A stretch of DNA of 64,000 nucleotides, taken from the NCBI RefSeq assembly GCF_003402535.2, contig NZ_AP025171.1:1736001-1800000 (forward strand), in the 5' to 3' direction. The first letter of the stretch is position 1; each line of letters opens with the position of its first letter. The notes below the pieces were generated by a model, which had not been told where the DNA came from, searched no databases, and saw only the letters and a program-made list of their open reading frames with translations. A program made the translations under genes and the position numbers. Below, in pieces: positions 56,901 to 64,000 of the stretch. The stretch is from Cupriavidus sp. P-10. GTDB taxonomy: Bacteria > Pseudomonadota > Gammaproteobacteria > Burkholderiales > Burkholderiaceae.

Positions 56901-58070
56901 TCAGCGCAGGTAGCGCTCGACCAGCTTGACCCAGTAGGTGGCGGCAAGCGGCAGGCATTCGTCGTTGAAGTCGTAGCCCGGGTTGTGGACCATGCAGCCG
57001 CCCTCGCCATCACCGTTACCGACGATCAGGTAGCAGCCAGGACATTCCTCCAGCATGAAAGAGAAATCTTCGCTGCCGGTCAGCGGCACCATGTCGCCGA
57101 TCAGGCCGCCCTCGCCCAGCCACTCGCGGGCAACCTCGCGCGCCAGTTCCGTGGTCGCGGGGTCGTTGACCAGCACCGGGTAGCGGCGGTCGTAGTGCAC
57201 CTCGGCACTGGCACCAAAGCTGTCCGCCTGGGCATGCGCCAGCGCGGTGATGCGCGCCTGCAGCAGGTCGCGCACTTCGGCCTTCAGCGCGCGCACCGAC
57301 AGCCGCAGTTCGGCACTCTCGGGAATCACGTTGGACGCCTTGCCGGCTTCGATCGCGCCGACGGTCACGATGGCCATGTCAAGCGGGTTCACGTTGCGCG
57401 ACACCACCGACTGCAACGCCATCACCATCGACGCGCAGGCCACCACCGGATCGACCGCCCGATGCGGAACCGCGCCGTGGCCACCGCGGCCCGTCACGCG
57501 GATGGTGACGGTGTCCGAGGACGCCATGAACGGGCCGGGCAGGAAGCCGAACTTGCCGGTCGGGTGTCCGGGCATGTTGTGCAGCGCGAACACCGCATCG
57601 CACGGGAACAGCCGGAACAGGCCGTCCTTGATCATCTCGCGCGCGCCGCCCATGCCTTCCTCGGCCGGCTGGAAGATCACGTGCAGCGTGCCCCGGAAGG
57701 ACTTGTGCACGGCCAGGTAGCGCGCCGCGGCCAGTAGCGTGGCAGTGTGGCCGTCATGGCCGCAGGCGTGCATCTTGCCGTCGATCTTGCTCGCATACGG
57801 CAGGCCGGTGGTTTCACGGATCGGCAGCGCATCCATGTCGGCGCGCAGGCCGATGGCAGGGCCGTCGCCGTGGCGCAGCGTGCCGACCACGCCGGTGCCG
57901 CCCAGGCCGCGATGCACGGCATAACCCCATGCCCGCAGGCACTCGGCCACCAGGTCGCTGGTGGCGAACTCCTCGAAGCCCAGCTCGGGATGGGCATGGA
58001 TGCGGTGGCGCAGGTCCACCATCTCGGCTTCGATGGCGCGGATGCCGGGCAGGACGGGATCTGGATGCAT
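56901..58070 (-). CDS. M20-family amidohydrolase (hippurate hydrolase-like)
   Basis: This 389-residue enzyme removes acyl or aromatic-acyl groups from amino acids. Metal-site motifs are HACGHDGH at 101-108 and QPAEEG at 135-140; the C-terminal block TGSEDFSFMLEECPG is also typical. A start at 58070 (MHPDPVLPG) is preferred to the ATG at 58142. It is divergent from a LysR gene that probably controls it. Confidence 0.93.
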   Translation of the reverse strand: MHPDPVLPGIRAIEAEMVDLRHRIHAHPELGFEEFATSDLVAECLRAWGYAVHRGLGGTGVVGTLRHGDGPAIGLRADMDALPIRETTGLPYASKIDGKMHACGHDGHTATLLAAARYLAVHKSFRGTLHVIFQPAEEGMGGAREMIKDGLFRLFPCDAVFALHNMPGHPTGKFGFLPGPFMASSDTVTIRVTGRGGHGAVPHRAVDPVVACASMVMALQSVVSRNVNPLDMAIVTVGAIEAGKASNVIPESAELRLSVRALKAEVRDLLQARITALAHAQADSFGASAEVHYDRRYPVLVNDPATTELAREVAREWLGEGGLIGDMVPLTGSEDFSFMLEECPGCYLIVGNGDGEGGCMVHNPGYDFNDECLPLAATYWVKLVERYLR

Positions 58071-58178
58071 GGGGTTTCCGGCGTTTTGTGGGGGTGATTG
58101 CGGGTGCGATTGCGGGGAATCGGGTGCGGCGATCTTAGGCATCGCCCGCTCGTGCCGATAGCCGCAAAACTGTTATCC

Positions 58179-58197
58179 TGACAACCTTTGGTTGTCA
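58179..58197. promoter_or_regulatory. Perfect palindrome between M20 gene and LysR gene
   Basis: TGACAACC-TTT-GGTTGTCA is a perfect 8-bp inverted repeat. It lies 15 bp before the LysR ATG and 108 bp before the M20 start. It is a likely LysR-type binding site, placed so that binding would repress the regulator and could affect the divergent gene. Confidence 0.55.
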
Positions 58198-58212
58198 CCC
58201 ACCCGATCCAGC

Positions 58213-59172
58213 ATGTCGATGAAACTGCACCAGCTCCAGGCGCTGGTCGCCGTTGCCGATGCCGGCAGCATCCGCGCCGCCGCCCGGCTGGCCGGGCTGT
58301 CGCAGGCGGCGGTGACCAAGGCGCTGCGCGAACTGGAAAGCGAAGCCCGGCTGCCCCTGCTCTCGCGCACTGCCAGCGGCGTGGCGCTGACCGCGGCGGG
58401 ACAGCGGATGCTGGGCCATGCCCGGCTGGTGGTGGGCCAGCTCGCACGCGCCAGCGAAGAGCTGGCGACGCTGCGCGGCGAAGGCGTGGGGCGGCTGAGC
58501 ATCAGCGTCACGCCGTGGGTCATGCTGACGTTCCTGCCGCGCGTGCTGCTGCGTTTTCGCGAACGCATGCCGGGCGTGCAGGTGGAGATCTTCGAGGGCC
58601 TGACCGCAGTGGCCTTGCCCCGCTTGCGCGAAGGCACGCTGGACTTTGCCGTGGGGCCGTTCACGGCTGCGATGTCAACGCAGGAATTCGAGTGCGAGCC
58701 GCTGCTTGCGTACACCTCGTGCGTAATCGCCCGGCGCGGCCATCCATGCGGGCAGGCGCGCTCGCTGCACGAACTGCTGGAGCAGGACTGGGTCGTCAAC
58801 TACACCACGGCCAGCTACGAGTCCTTCATGCGCAACCTGTTCTGGCAGCATGATGCACAGATCGACCCGTCTCGGCTGCATTGCGCGCACTCCACCTCGT
58901 TGCTGCTGGAACTGATCCGCAATGCCGGCATGATCAGCTACTGCCCCCGGCCGCTGCTGCTGGCCGAGCCGATGCGTGGCTGGGTCCACGCCTTTGCCCT
59001 GGACGAGCAGTTCGAAACCAGCCGGCTTGGCATCATCACACGCCATAACGCGGTGCGCAGTCCCGCGGCGCAGTGCTTTACCGACTGCCTGCTGCAGGAG
59101 ATCCGGCGGCGCGCGCGCTCGGCGGCGCAGAAGGACAGCGAGTTGTTCGACGAACTGGACGTGTTGTACTGA
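58213..59172 (+). CDS. LysR-family regulator
   Basis: This 319-residue protein starts MSMKLHQLQ and has the LysR N-terminal HTH (AARLAGLSQAAVTKALRELE, about residues 26-45) and a C-terminal effector domain with GRLSISVTPWVMLTFLPRVL. The ATG at 58213 is used; the TTG seven codons earlier lies inside the palindromic operator. It is divergent from the M20 amidohydrolase gene and its probable regulator. Confidence 0.9.
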   Translation: MSMKLHQLQALVAVADAGSIRAAARLAGLSQAAVTKALRELESEARLPLLSRTASGVALTAAGQRMLGHARLVVGQLARASEELATLRGEGVGRLSISVTPWVMLTFLPRVLLRFRERMPGVQVEIFEGLTAVALPRLREGTLDFAVGPFTAAMSTQEFECEPLLAYTSCVIARRGHPCGQARSLHELLEQDWVVNYTTASYESFMRNLFWQHDAQIDPSRLHCAHSTSLLLELIRNAGMISYCPRPLLLAEPMRGWVHAFALDEQFETSRLGIITRHNAVRSPAAQCFTDCLLQEIRRRARSAAQKDSELFDELDVLY

Positions 59173-59248
59173 GTGCAGGAGTCCGCGGCAGGAAACGGCC
59201 GGATCCGTGCAATGCACGCACCCGGCCCGCGCGGTCCTCGCCGGAGAT

Positions 59249-60217
59249 TCAATCCAGCGTGATGTTTGCCTTCCTGATCACCTCGCTCCAGCGCTGAGTC
59301 TCGACGCGCACCAGCGCGGCATATTCGGCGCTGGTGCCGGGCATCGGGACGGCCCCCTGGGCTGCAAGGCTCTCGGCAGTTTTCTTCTCTTTCGCGATCC
59401 TGTTGATCTCGAGCGAGAGCCGGTCGACGATAGCCTTGGGCGTTCCCGCCGGCGCCAGCACGCCGGACCAGGAGTCGACCACTAGGTCAGGGATGCCGGC
59501 CTCCGCCATGGTGGGAACGCCCGGCAACGAAGCCACGCGCCGCGAACTCGCGACCGCCAGGGCGCGCATCTTCCCGCCCTGGATTTGCGGCAGGACATTG
59601 GGCAGGTTGACGAACATCAGGTCGATCTGCCCCGCCATGAGATCAACCGCCGCCGGGCCCGCGCCCTTGAACGGCACATGCTCGAAGCTGGTGCCGGTCT
59701 TGTGCTGGAACAGCTCGCCGACCATCTGGTTGACGCTGCCGTTGCCGGCGGAGCCCATGAACAGCGGCTTGCCGCCAGATTTGGCATAGGCGACGAAATC
59801 CTTGACGGTCTTCGCCGGCACCTTGTTCGAGACCACCAGCACGTTCGGCACGGCGGCAAACAGTGCCACCTGCACAAAGTCCCTGTTCGCGTCGTACGGC
59901 AGCTTCTTGTAGATCAGCGGGTGGATGGACTGGTGGCCCGAAGACGCGAGCAGCAGCGTATAGCCGTCAGGCGGCGACTTGGCGACCAGGTCCGCACCCA
60001 GCGTGCCGCCCGCACCGGGCTTGTTCTCCACGATGACCTGCTGGCCCAGCGTCTCGGAAAGGCGCTGCGCCAGCACTCGGCCGACCAGGTTGACGGTGCC
60101 TCCCGCCGGGAACGGAACGATGAGGCGGATCGGCTTGTCCGGATACGCGGCGGACGCGCCTGGGGCAACGCAAGCAGCGCTTACGGCCGCAATCAGTAAC
60201 TTGGCGATGAGCTTCAT
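59249..60217 (-). CDS. Bug/TctC-family periplasmic solute-binding protein
   Basis: This 322-residue protein has a signal (MKLIAKLLIAAVSAACVAPG) and the Bug pattern: PDKPIRLIVPFPAGGTVNLV, VENKPGAGGTLGADLVAKSP and SWSGVLAPAGTPKAIVD. It follows the argininosuccinate-lyase-like gene by 29 bp in one operon. It probably captures the compound that the lyase acts on. No TctAB partner is seen. Confidence 0.93.
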   Translation of the reverse strand: MKLIAKLLIAAVSAACVAPGASAAYPDKPIRLIVPFPAGGTVNLVGRVLAQRLSETLGQQVIVENKPGAGGTLGADLVAKSPPDGYTLLLASSGHQSIHPLIYKKLPYDANRDFVQVALFAAVPNVLVVSNKVPAKTVKDFVAYAKSGGKPLFMGSAGNGSVNQMVGELFQHKTGTSFEHVPFKGAGPAAVDLMAGQIDLMFVNLPNVLPQIQGGKMRALAVASSRRVASLPGVPTMAEAGIPDLVVDSWSGVLAPAGTPKAIVDRLSLEINRIAKEKKTAESLAAQGAVPMPGTSAEYAALVRVETQRWSEVIRKANITLD

Positions 60218-60246
60218 GGGGCTTGGGCAGGAAGTGGATGGATGGA

Positions 60247-61746
60247 TCAGGCCGCTGCCAGGGCGGCGATATCGCGCTTCATCTGGTCGCGCGCCGCATC
60301 GAGGCGCTGCCGTGTCGACGTCACCGAAGCCAGCACGGCTTCAAGATGAGCGCGTTGGCGCTCGATGGCAAGGGTCACCTCCGCCGGCGCAGGGCCGCCG
60401 TTGCCGCGCGAGTTGATGCTTTCGACGGGGTCCAGGTACTGGCGCAGCCTGGCTTCCGGCCATTCGATCGCGCGGCCGATGACGTCCACCGCCGCGCGGT
60501 CGAGCATGGTGCTGGTCACTTCGCCCGCGGACTGGCCGGCATCCAGTGCCATGCGCACCAGGCCGCCCACGACGTGGTGGGCGTCGCGGAACGACAGTCC
60601 CGCGTCGGCAACGAGCCCGTCGGCCAGGTCGGTGGCCACGGAAAAGTCGAACCTGACCCGCTGCAGCATGGATTGCCGCTTCGGCTCGACGCTGCCGACG
60701 ACCAGCCTGAACAGCGCCAGGCAGCGCGCCGTTTCCTCGCAGCACTCCCAGAAGCTGCGGATGCTCTCGCGGCTGCTGTCGCCGGTGTGCGTGAAGTGGG
60801 TGCCCTTGACCGCAATCAGCGCGGTCGTCAGCAGCCCGACGACATGGGCGCTCTTGCCGCGCAGGTATTCGAGCACGGCGGGGTTCTTCTTCTGCGGCAT
60901 GATGCTCGAGGTACTCGCCACGCGGTCGGGGAAGGACAGCAGGCCGAACTCCGGCGTGGACCACACGTAGAAGTCCTGCGCCACCCGACCCCATGTCAGT
61001 GCGACGATGGTCATGGCGGACATGGCCTCCCACGCGAAGTCGCGTGACGCCACTGCATCCAGCGTGTTGTGGACCAGCGCACCGAAGCCGAGCGCGGTCG
61101 CGGTGACTTGCCTGTCGATCGGGAACCGCGTACCGGCCAGCGCGCCTGCACCCAGCGGCATGGCGTCGATCCGCGCCAGAGCCGCATGCAGCCGGTCCAT
61201 GTCCCGGCCCAGCGTCTCGGCCACGGCGCTCAGGTAGAAGCCGAACGTGATGGGCTGCGCGGGCTGCAGGTGCGTGTAGCCAGGCATGACGGCATCGGCG
61301 AATTCACCTGCGCGTTGCAGCGCCACCCTGCGCACGCTGCCCAGCGCCTCGATGGTGTCGAGGACGATGCTGCGGGCGCGCATCCGGTCGATGGTGGCGG
61401 CGATGTCGTTCCGGCTGCGCGCCATGTGCAGGCGTCCGCCGATGTCCCGGCCGCTCACTTCCATCAGCCGGGCTTCATAGTTGAAGTACGGATCCTCGCG
61501 GGCGGGATCCAGGGTCACCGCGTCAGGCCCCTCGGCCTCCATCCGCTGCAGGCCGCCTGCCAGCTGCCGTGCGACTTCCGGTGACACCAGGCCGGTCTTG
61601 TGCAGCATCAGCAGGTGCGCCTGGTTCACCTCGGTGAGGTAGGCGAATTGTCTCGTGAAGTCGCGCGCAAGGCGCGGACCGTAAATGTGCTCGCAGATTT
61701 CCTGGGCAAGCGGCTCGTTGAGCCGGCGGCTGACTTTCGATTCCAT
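60247..61746 (-). CDS. Argininosuccinate lyase-like enzyme of the fumarase/aspartase superfamily
   Basis: This 499-residue enzyme has the superfamily signature SSIMPQKKNPAVLE and HMARSRNDIAATIDR, GYTHLQPAQPITFG, all ArgH-like. It is longer than housekeeping ArgH (about 460). It sits with a Bug protein and a LysR gene, not with arginine genes, so a catabolic role, such as cleaving an amino-acid-dicarboxylate adduct, is more likely than arginine synthesis. The ATG at 61746 (MESKVSRRL) is preferred. Confidence 0.88.
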   Translation of the reverse strand: MESKVSRRLNEPLAQEICEHIYGPRLARDFTRQFAYLTEVNQAHLLMLHKTGLVSPEVARQLAGGLQRMEAEGPDAVTLDPAREDPYFNYEARLMEVSGRDIGGRLHMARSRNDIAATIDRMRARSIVLDTIEALGSVRRVALQRAGEFADAVMPGYTHLQPAQPITFGFYLSAVAETLGRDMDRLHAALARIDAMPLGAGALAGTRFPIDRQVTATALGFGALVHNTLDAVASRDFAWEAMSAMTIVALTWGRVAQDFYVWSTPEFGLLSFPDRVASTSSIMPQKKNPAVLEYLRGKSAHVVGLLTTALIAVKGTHFTHTGDSSRESIRSFWECCEETARCLALFRLVVGSVEPKRQSMLQRVRFDFSVATDLADGLVADAGLSFRDAHHVVGGLVRMALDAGQSAGEVTSTMLDRAAVDVIGRAIEWPEARLRQYLDPVESINSRGNGGPAPAEVTLAIERQRAHLEAVLASVTSTRQRLDAARDQMKRDIAALAAA

Positions 61747-61871
61747 GGTTCCGGATACGTTGTGTGGTGAACCCAGTATCCAAGCCAGCGGCATACCGGT
61801 CAAATGACAGTTTCACGGGGGCGCATGCATTTTTGATATGGGCATCCGGGAATGCCTGTACCATTGCCGGC

Positions 61872-62750
61872 ATGAACTTCAAGCAGATCGAGACCTTCCG
61901 CACCGTCATGCTGACCGGCTCCATGACCGTCGCGGCGAAGCAGTTGCATACCTCGCAACCGAACGTCAGCCGCGTCATCGGCAAGCTGGAAGCGGAGCTC
62001 GGTTTCGAGCTGTTCGACCGGTTGCCGGGACGCGTGGTGGCAACCAAGGGCGCCGAGGCGCTGTTCAAGGAAGTGGAACGTGCCTTCGTCGGACTGGACA
62101 GCCTGAGCGACTCGGCGCGCGCCATCCGCGACGTCGGCGTCGGCACGCTGCGGGTGGCAGCCGCCGCGTCGATATCGCTGAGCGTGTTGCCGCAGGCAGT
62201 CCGGCGCTTCAGCGAAAAATACCCACAGGTACGCATCGTCTGCGACACCAGCGAGTCCTATGTGATCGCCAACTGGATTGCCACGCAGCACTGCGACATC
62301 GGCTTTGTTTCCAACATCTCCGACAAGCCGGGTGTCGTGGCGTCGGTCATACACACCGAAAGCGCCGTGTGTGTCGTGCCGGCGCGTCACCGGCTGGCGA
62401 AGAAGAAGCGGCTCGTTCCGGAAGACCTGGCCGGCGAGCGCTTTATTTCCCTGCCCGGCGGAAATACCTCACGGCGTGCGATCGATGCCGTGTTCCGTGA
62501 CGGCGACCGCATCATGGCGCTCGAAACGCCTTTCGCCGCGACGATCTGCAGGATGGTCAGCGAAGGCCTCGGCGTGAGCCTGGTGAACCCCATCGTCAGC
62601 CGGACAATGAAGTTCCCGGGCGTGGTCGCCATCCCGTTCAAGCCCGATATCCCGTTCAGGAGCTACATGCTGCGCGCGCAACTGGCGCCACGCGACACGC
62701 ACGCCAACCATTTCGCCGCCTGCATGCGAGCGGCCTTCGACGCCGTGTAA
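61872..62750 (+). CDS. LysR-family regulator, OccR/NocR-like
   Basis: This 292-residue protein starts MNFKQIETFRTVMLTGSMTV and has an N-terminal HTH (AAKQLHTSQPNVSRVIGKLE) and an effector domain similar to opine-catabolism regulators such as OccR/NocR. It is divergent from the argininosuccinate-lyase-like operon, with 125 bp between, and probably controls it. An opine-like or argininosuccinate-like ligand would fit. Confidence 0.9.
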   Translation: MNFKQIETFRTVMLTGSMTVAAKQLHTSQPNVSRVIGKLEAELGFELFDRLPGRVVATKGAEALFKEVERAFVGLDSLSDSARAIRDVGVGTLRVAAAASISLSVLPQAVRRFSEKYPQVRIVCDTSESYVIANWIATQHCDIGFVSNISDKPGVVASVIHTESAVCVVPARHRLAKKKRLVPEDLAGERFISLPGGNTSRRAIDAVFRDGDRIMALETPFAATICRMVSEGLGVSLVNPIVSRTMKFPGVVAIPFKPDIPFRSYMLRAQLAPRDTHANHFAACMRAAFDAV

Positions 62751-62763
62751 CGCAGGGCGAGGC

Positions 62764-64000
62764 TTACTGCCCGCCGACTGTGGCATCGACCCGGTACACC
62801 GCCCCACCGGTCGCCGAAGTCCCGCTGTCCGCCAGCACATACAGCGCCTGCGCGGCATCCACGCCAAAGGAATACACGCTGCCGGGGATCGTGACGTTCC
62901 AGTCGACCTGCTCGGCCGCACCGCCATCGCGGAACACAAAACTCAGCAGCTTGCCGGTGCACAGGTCCGAATAAAAGTAGCGCCCTTGCAGCGCAACCAG
63001 CGCACTGCCCCGGTACACATAGCCGCCGACGATGGCGCAGCCGCCGGCATCGTGCCCGTACTCGAACACCGGCAGCGTCAGCCCGGCCGTGTCACAGGTG
63101 GCGGCGCCCACGCACGCAGTGCCTTCCATGCGGTTCCAGCCGTAGTTCAGCCCGGCGCTGGTGGCCGCCGCGACGTCGACTTCTTCGCGCTGGTTTTGGC
63201 CAACATCCGCGATATACAACTGTCCGGCATCGAAGGCGAAGCGCCAGGGATTGCGCAGTCCATATGCCCAGATCTCGCCGCGCCTGCCAGACTGGCCGGT
63301 GAACGGATTGCCGGCAGGAATGCCATAGGGCTGTCCGGATGCGCCGCTGGCATCGATGCGCAGCACCTTGCCGAGCAGCACGCCGAGGTTCTGCGCATTG
63401 CCGGACGGATCGCCCCCGCCGCCGCCATCGCCAGTGCCGACATAGAGCATCCCGTCGGGGCCGAATGCCAGTTGGCCACCGTTGTGGTTCTGGAAGTTGC
63501 TGTGCGGGATCGACAGCAACACCGTACCGGCCGTATCGGCAACGTCGGGATTGCTTGCGGAAGCCTGGTAGCGCGCGACGGTGATGGCGCCGTTGTTATC
63601 GGTGTAGTAGACGTAGAAGCGGCCGTTGCTGGCATAGGCTGGGTCAAAGGCCATCGACAGCAGGCCGCGCTCGCCGTCGGTGGTGGTCAGTGCATCGATA
63701 TCGAGGAAGGGCGTGGCCAGCAGCGCGCCATTGCGTACGATGCGGATGCGCCCTGCGCGCTCCACGATGAACAGGCGCGCGTCGCCCGCGGGCGCGGTGA
63801 GATAGATCGGCTCGCCCAGCCCGCCCGCCACCTGCACCAGCGACAGGCGCACCGACCGGGGCGCGCCGTAGACGACGTTTGCCGTAGCCCCGGCCCCGAC
63901 ATCTACCGACTGGGCAGGTTGCTGTGGTTGGTACTGGCTGGTGCCGGCGAGCACATCGGCGGCGCTGATGGTGTAGGTACCGGTGGCGAGATTGGACAGG
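62764..64000 (-). CDS. PQQ-type sugar dehydrogenase/sorbosone dehydrogenase-like protein (partial, N-terminus off the window)
   Basis: The last 412 residues of a six-bladed beta-propeller protein are visible. It shows the usual blocks of soluble glucose/sorbosone dehydrogenases: GERGLLSMAFDPAY, HNGGQLAFGPDGMLYVGTGD, AYGLRNPWRFAFD and ADVGQNQREEVDVA. The frame stays open to base 64000 and the preceding residues (LSNLATGTYTISAADVLAGT) look like the end of an Ig-like or carbohydrate-type domain. Thus the protein is longer than one propeller. A GTG in frame near 63954 is not a convincing start. It is convergent with the LysR gene by 14 bp. Confidence 0.85.
   Translation of the reverse strand, partial: LSNLATGTYTISAADVLAGTSQYQPQQPAQSVDVGAGATANVVYGAPRSVRLSLVQVAGGLGEPIYLTAPAGDARLFIVERAGRIRIVRNGALLATPFLDIDALTTTDGERGLLSMAFDPAYASNGRFYVYYTDNNGAITVARYQASASNPDVADTAGTVLLSIPHSNFQNHNGGQLAFGPDGMLYVGTGDGGGGGDPSGNAQNLGVLLGKVLRIDASGASGQPYGIPAGNPFTGQSGRRGEIWAYGLRNPWRFAFDAGQLYIADVGQNQREEVDVAAATSAGLNYGWNRMEGTACVGAATCDTAGLTLPVFEYGHDAGGCAIVGGYVYRGSALVALQGRYFYSDLCTGKLLSFVFRDGGAAEQVDWNVTIPGSVYSFGVDAAQALYVLADSGTSATGGAVYRVDATVGGQ

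Overview
The window is a 64 kb stretch of a GC-rich beta-proteobacterial genome. Gene content and codon use fit Cupriavidus or a close relative in Burkholderiaceae. The main reasons are a fructose cluster (ROK regulator, sugar ABC transporter, zwf, pgi, PfkB kinase) of the type known on chromosome 2 of C. necator, several orphan Bug-type solute-binding proteins, an oxalate/formate-type MFS carrier, and a class D beta-lactamase of the Ralstonia/Cupriavidus kind. I see no rRNA, tRNA, CRISPR array, insertion sequence or phage module. It reads as accessory secondary-replicon DNA. Species assignment is inference from gene content, not a database result.

Layout. 1-3764: a YdeP-type molybdopterin oxidoreductase (cut by the window edge) and a feruloyl-CoA synthase-like enzyme, both on the minus strand. 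4038-9261: a tightly overlapping five-gene operon (GNAT-like, ThiF/MoeB-like E1, 9-TM membrane protein, second GNAT, Acg-type nitroreductase). Its function is unknown, and it is the best candidate here for an undescribed system. 9258-12442: a di-heme cytochrome lipoprotein and an OxlT-like transporter. 12443-14152: a gene-poor zone and the remnant of a periplasmic aldehyde oxidase operon. 14109-20518: pgaABCD for poly-N-acetylglucosamine. 21427-22697: a CcdA plus TlpA thiol-redox pair.

23003-32687 joins a minimal chaperone-usher fimbrial operon to a degenerate EAL protein, a hybrid sensor kinase and a LuxR-type response regulator, an arrangement like the Roc/Sad system of Pseudomonas. Together with pga it makes about 18 kb devoted to surface attachment. 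32706-36896 holds an M23 peptidase, a zinc-ribbon protein, two proteins of unknown function and a class D beta-lactamase.

37020-46337 is the fructose regulon. A ROK repressor, with a clear palindromic operator on its own promoter, precedes the ABC importer, glucose-6-phosphate dehydrogenase, phosphoglucose isomerase and a fructokinase-type kinase. Together these bring in fructose, phosphorylate it and feed it through G6P to 6-phosphogluconate (Entner-Doudoroff). 46294-62750 is a series of small catabolic and transport units, mostly with their own regulators: a Bug protein with a GlxA-type regulator, a polyamine-type ABC transporter with a proline-racemase-family enzyme, an NCS2 nucleobase permease, an M20 amidohydrolase with a divergent LysR, and an argininosuccinate-lyase-like enzyme with a Bug protein and a divergent LysR. 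The window ends in a partial PQQ-type sugar dehydrogenase-like protein.
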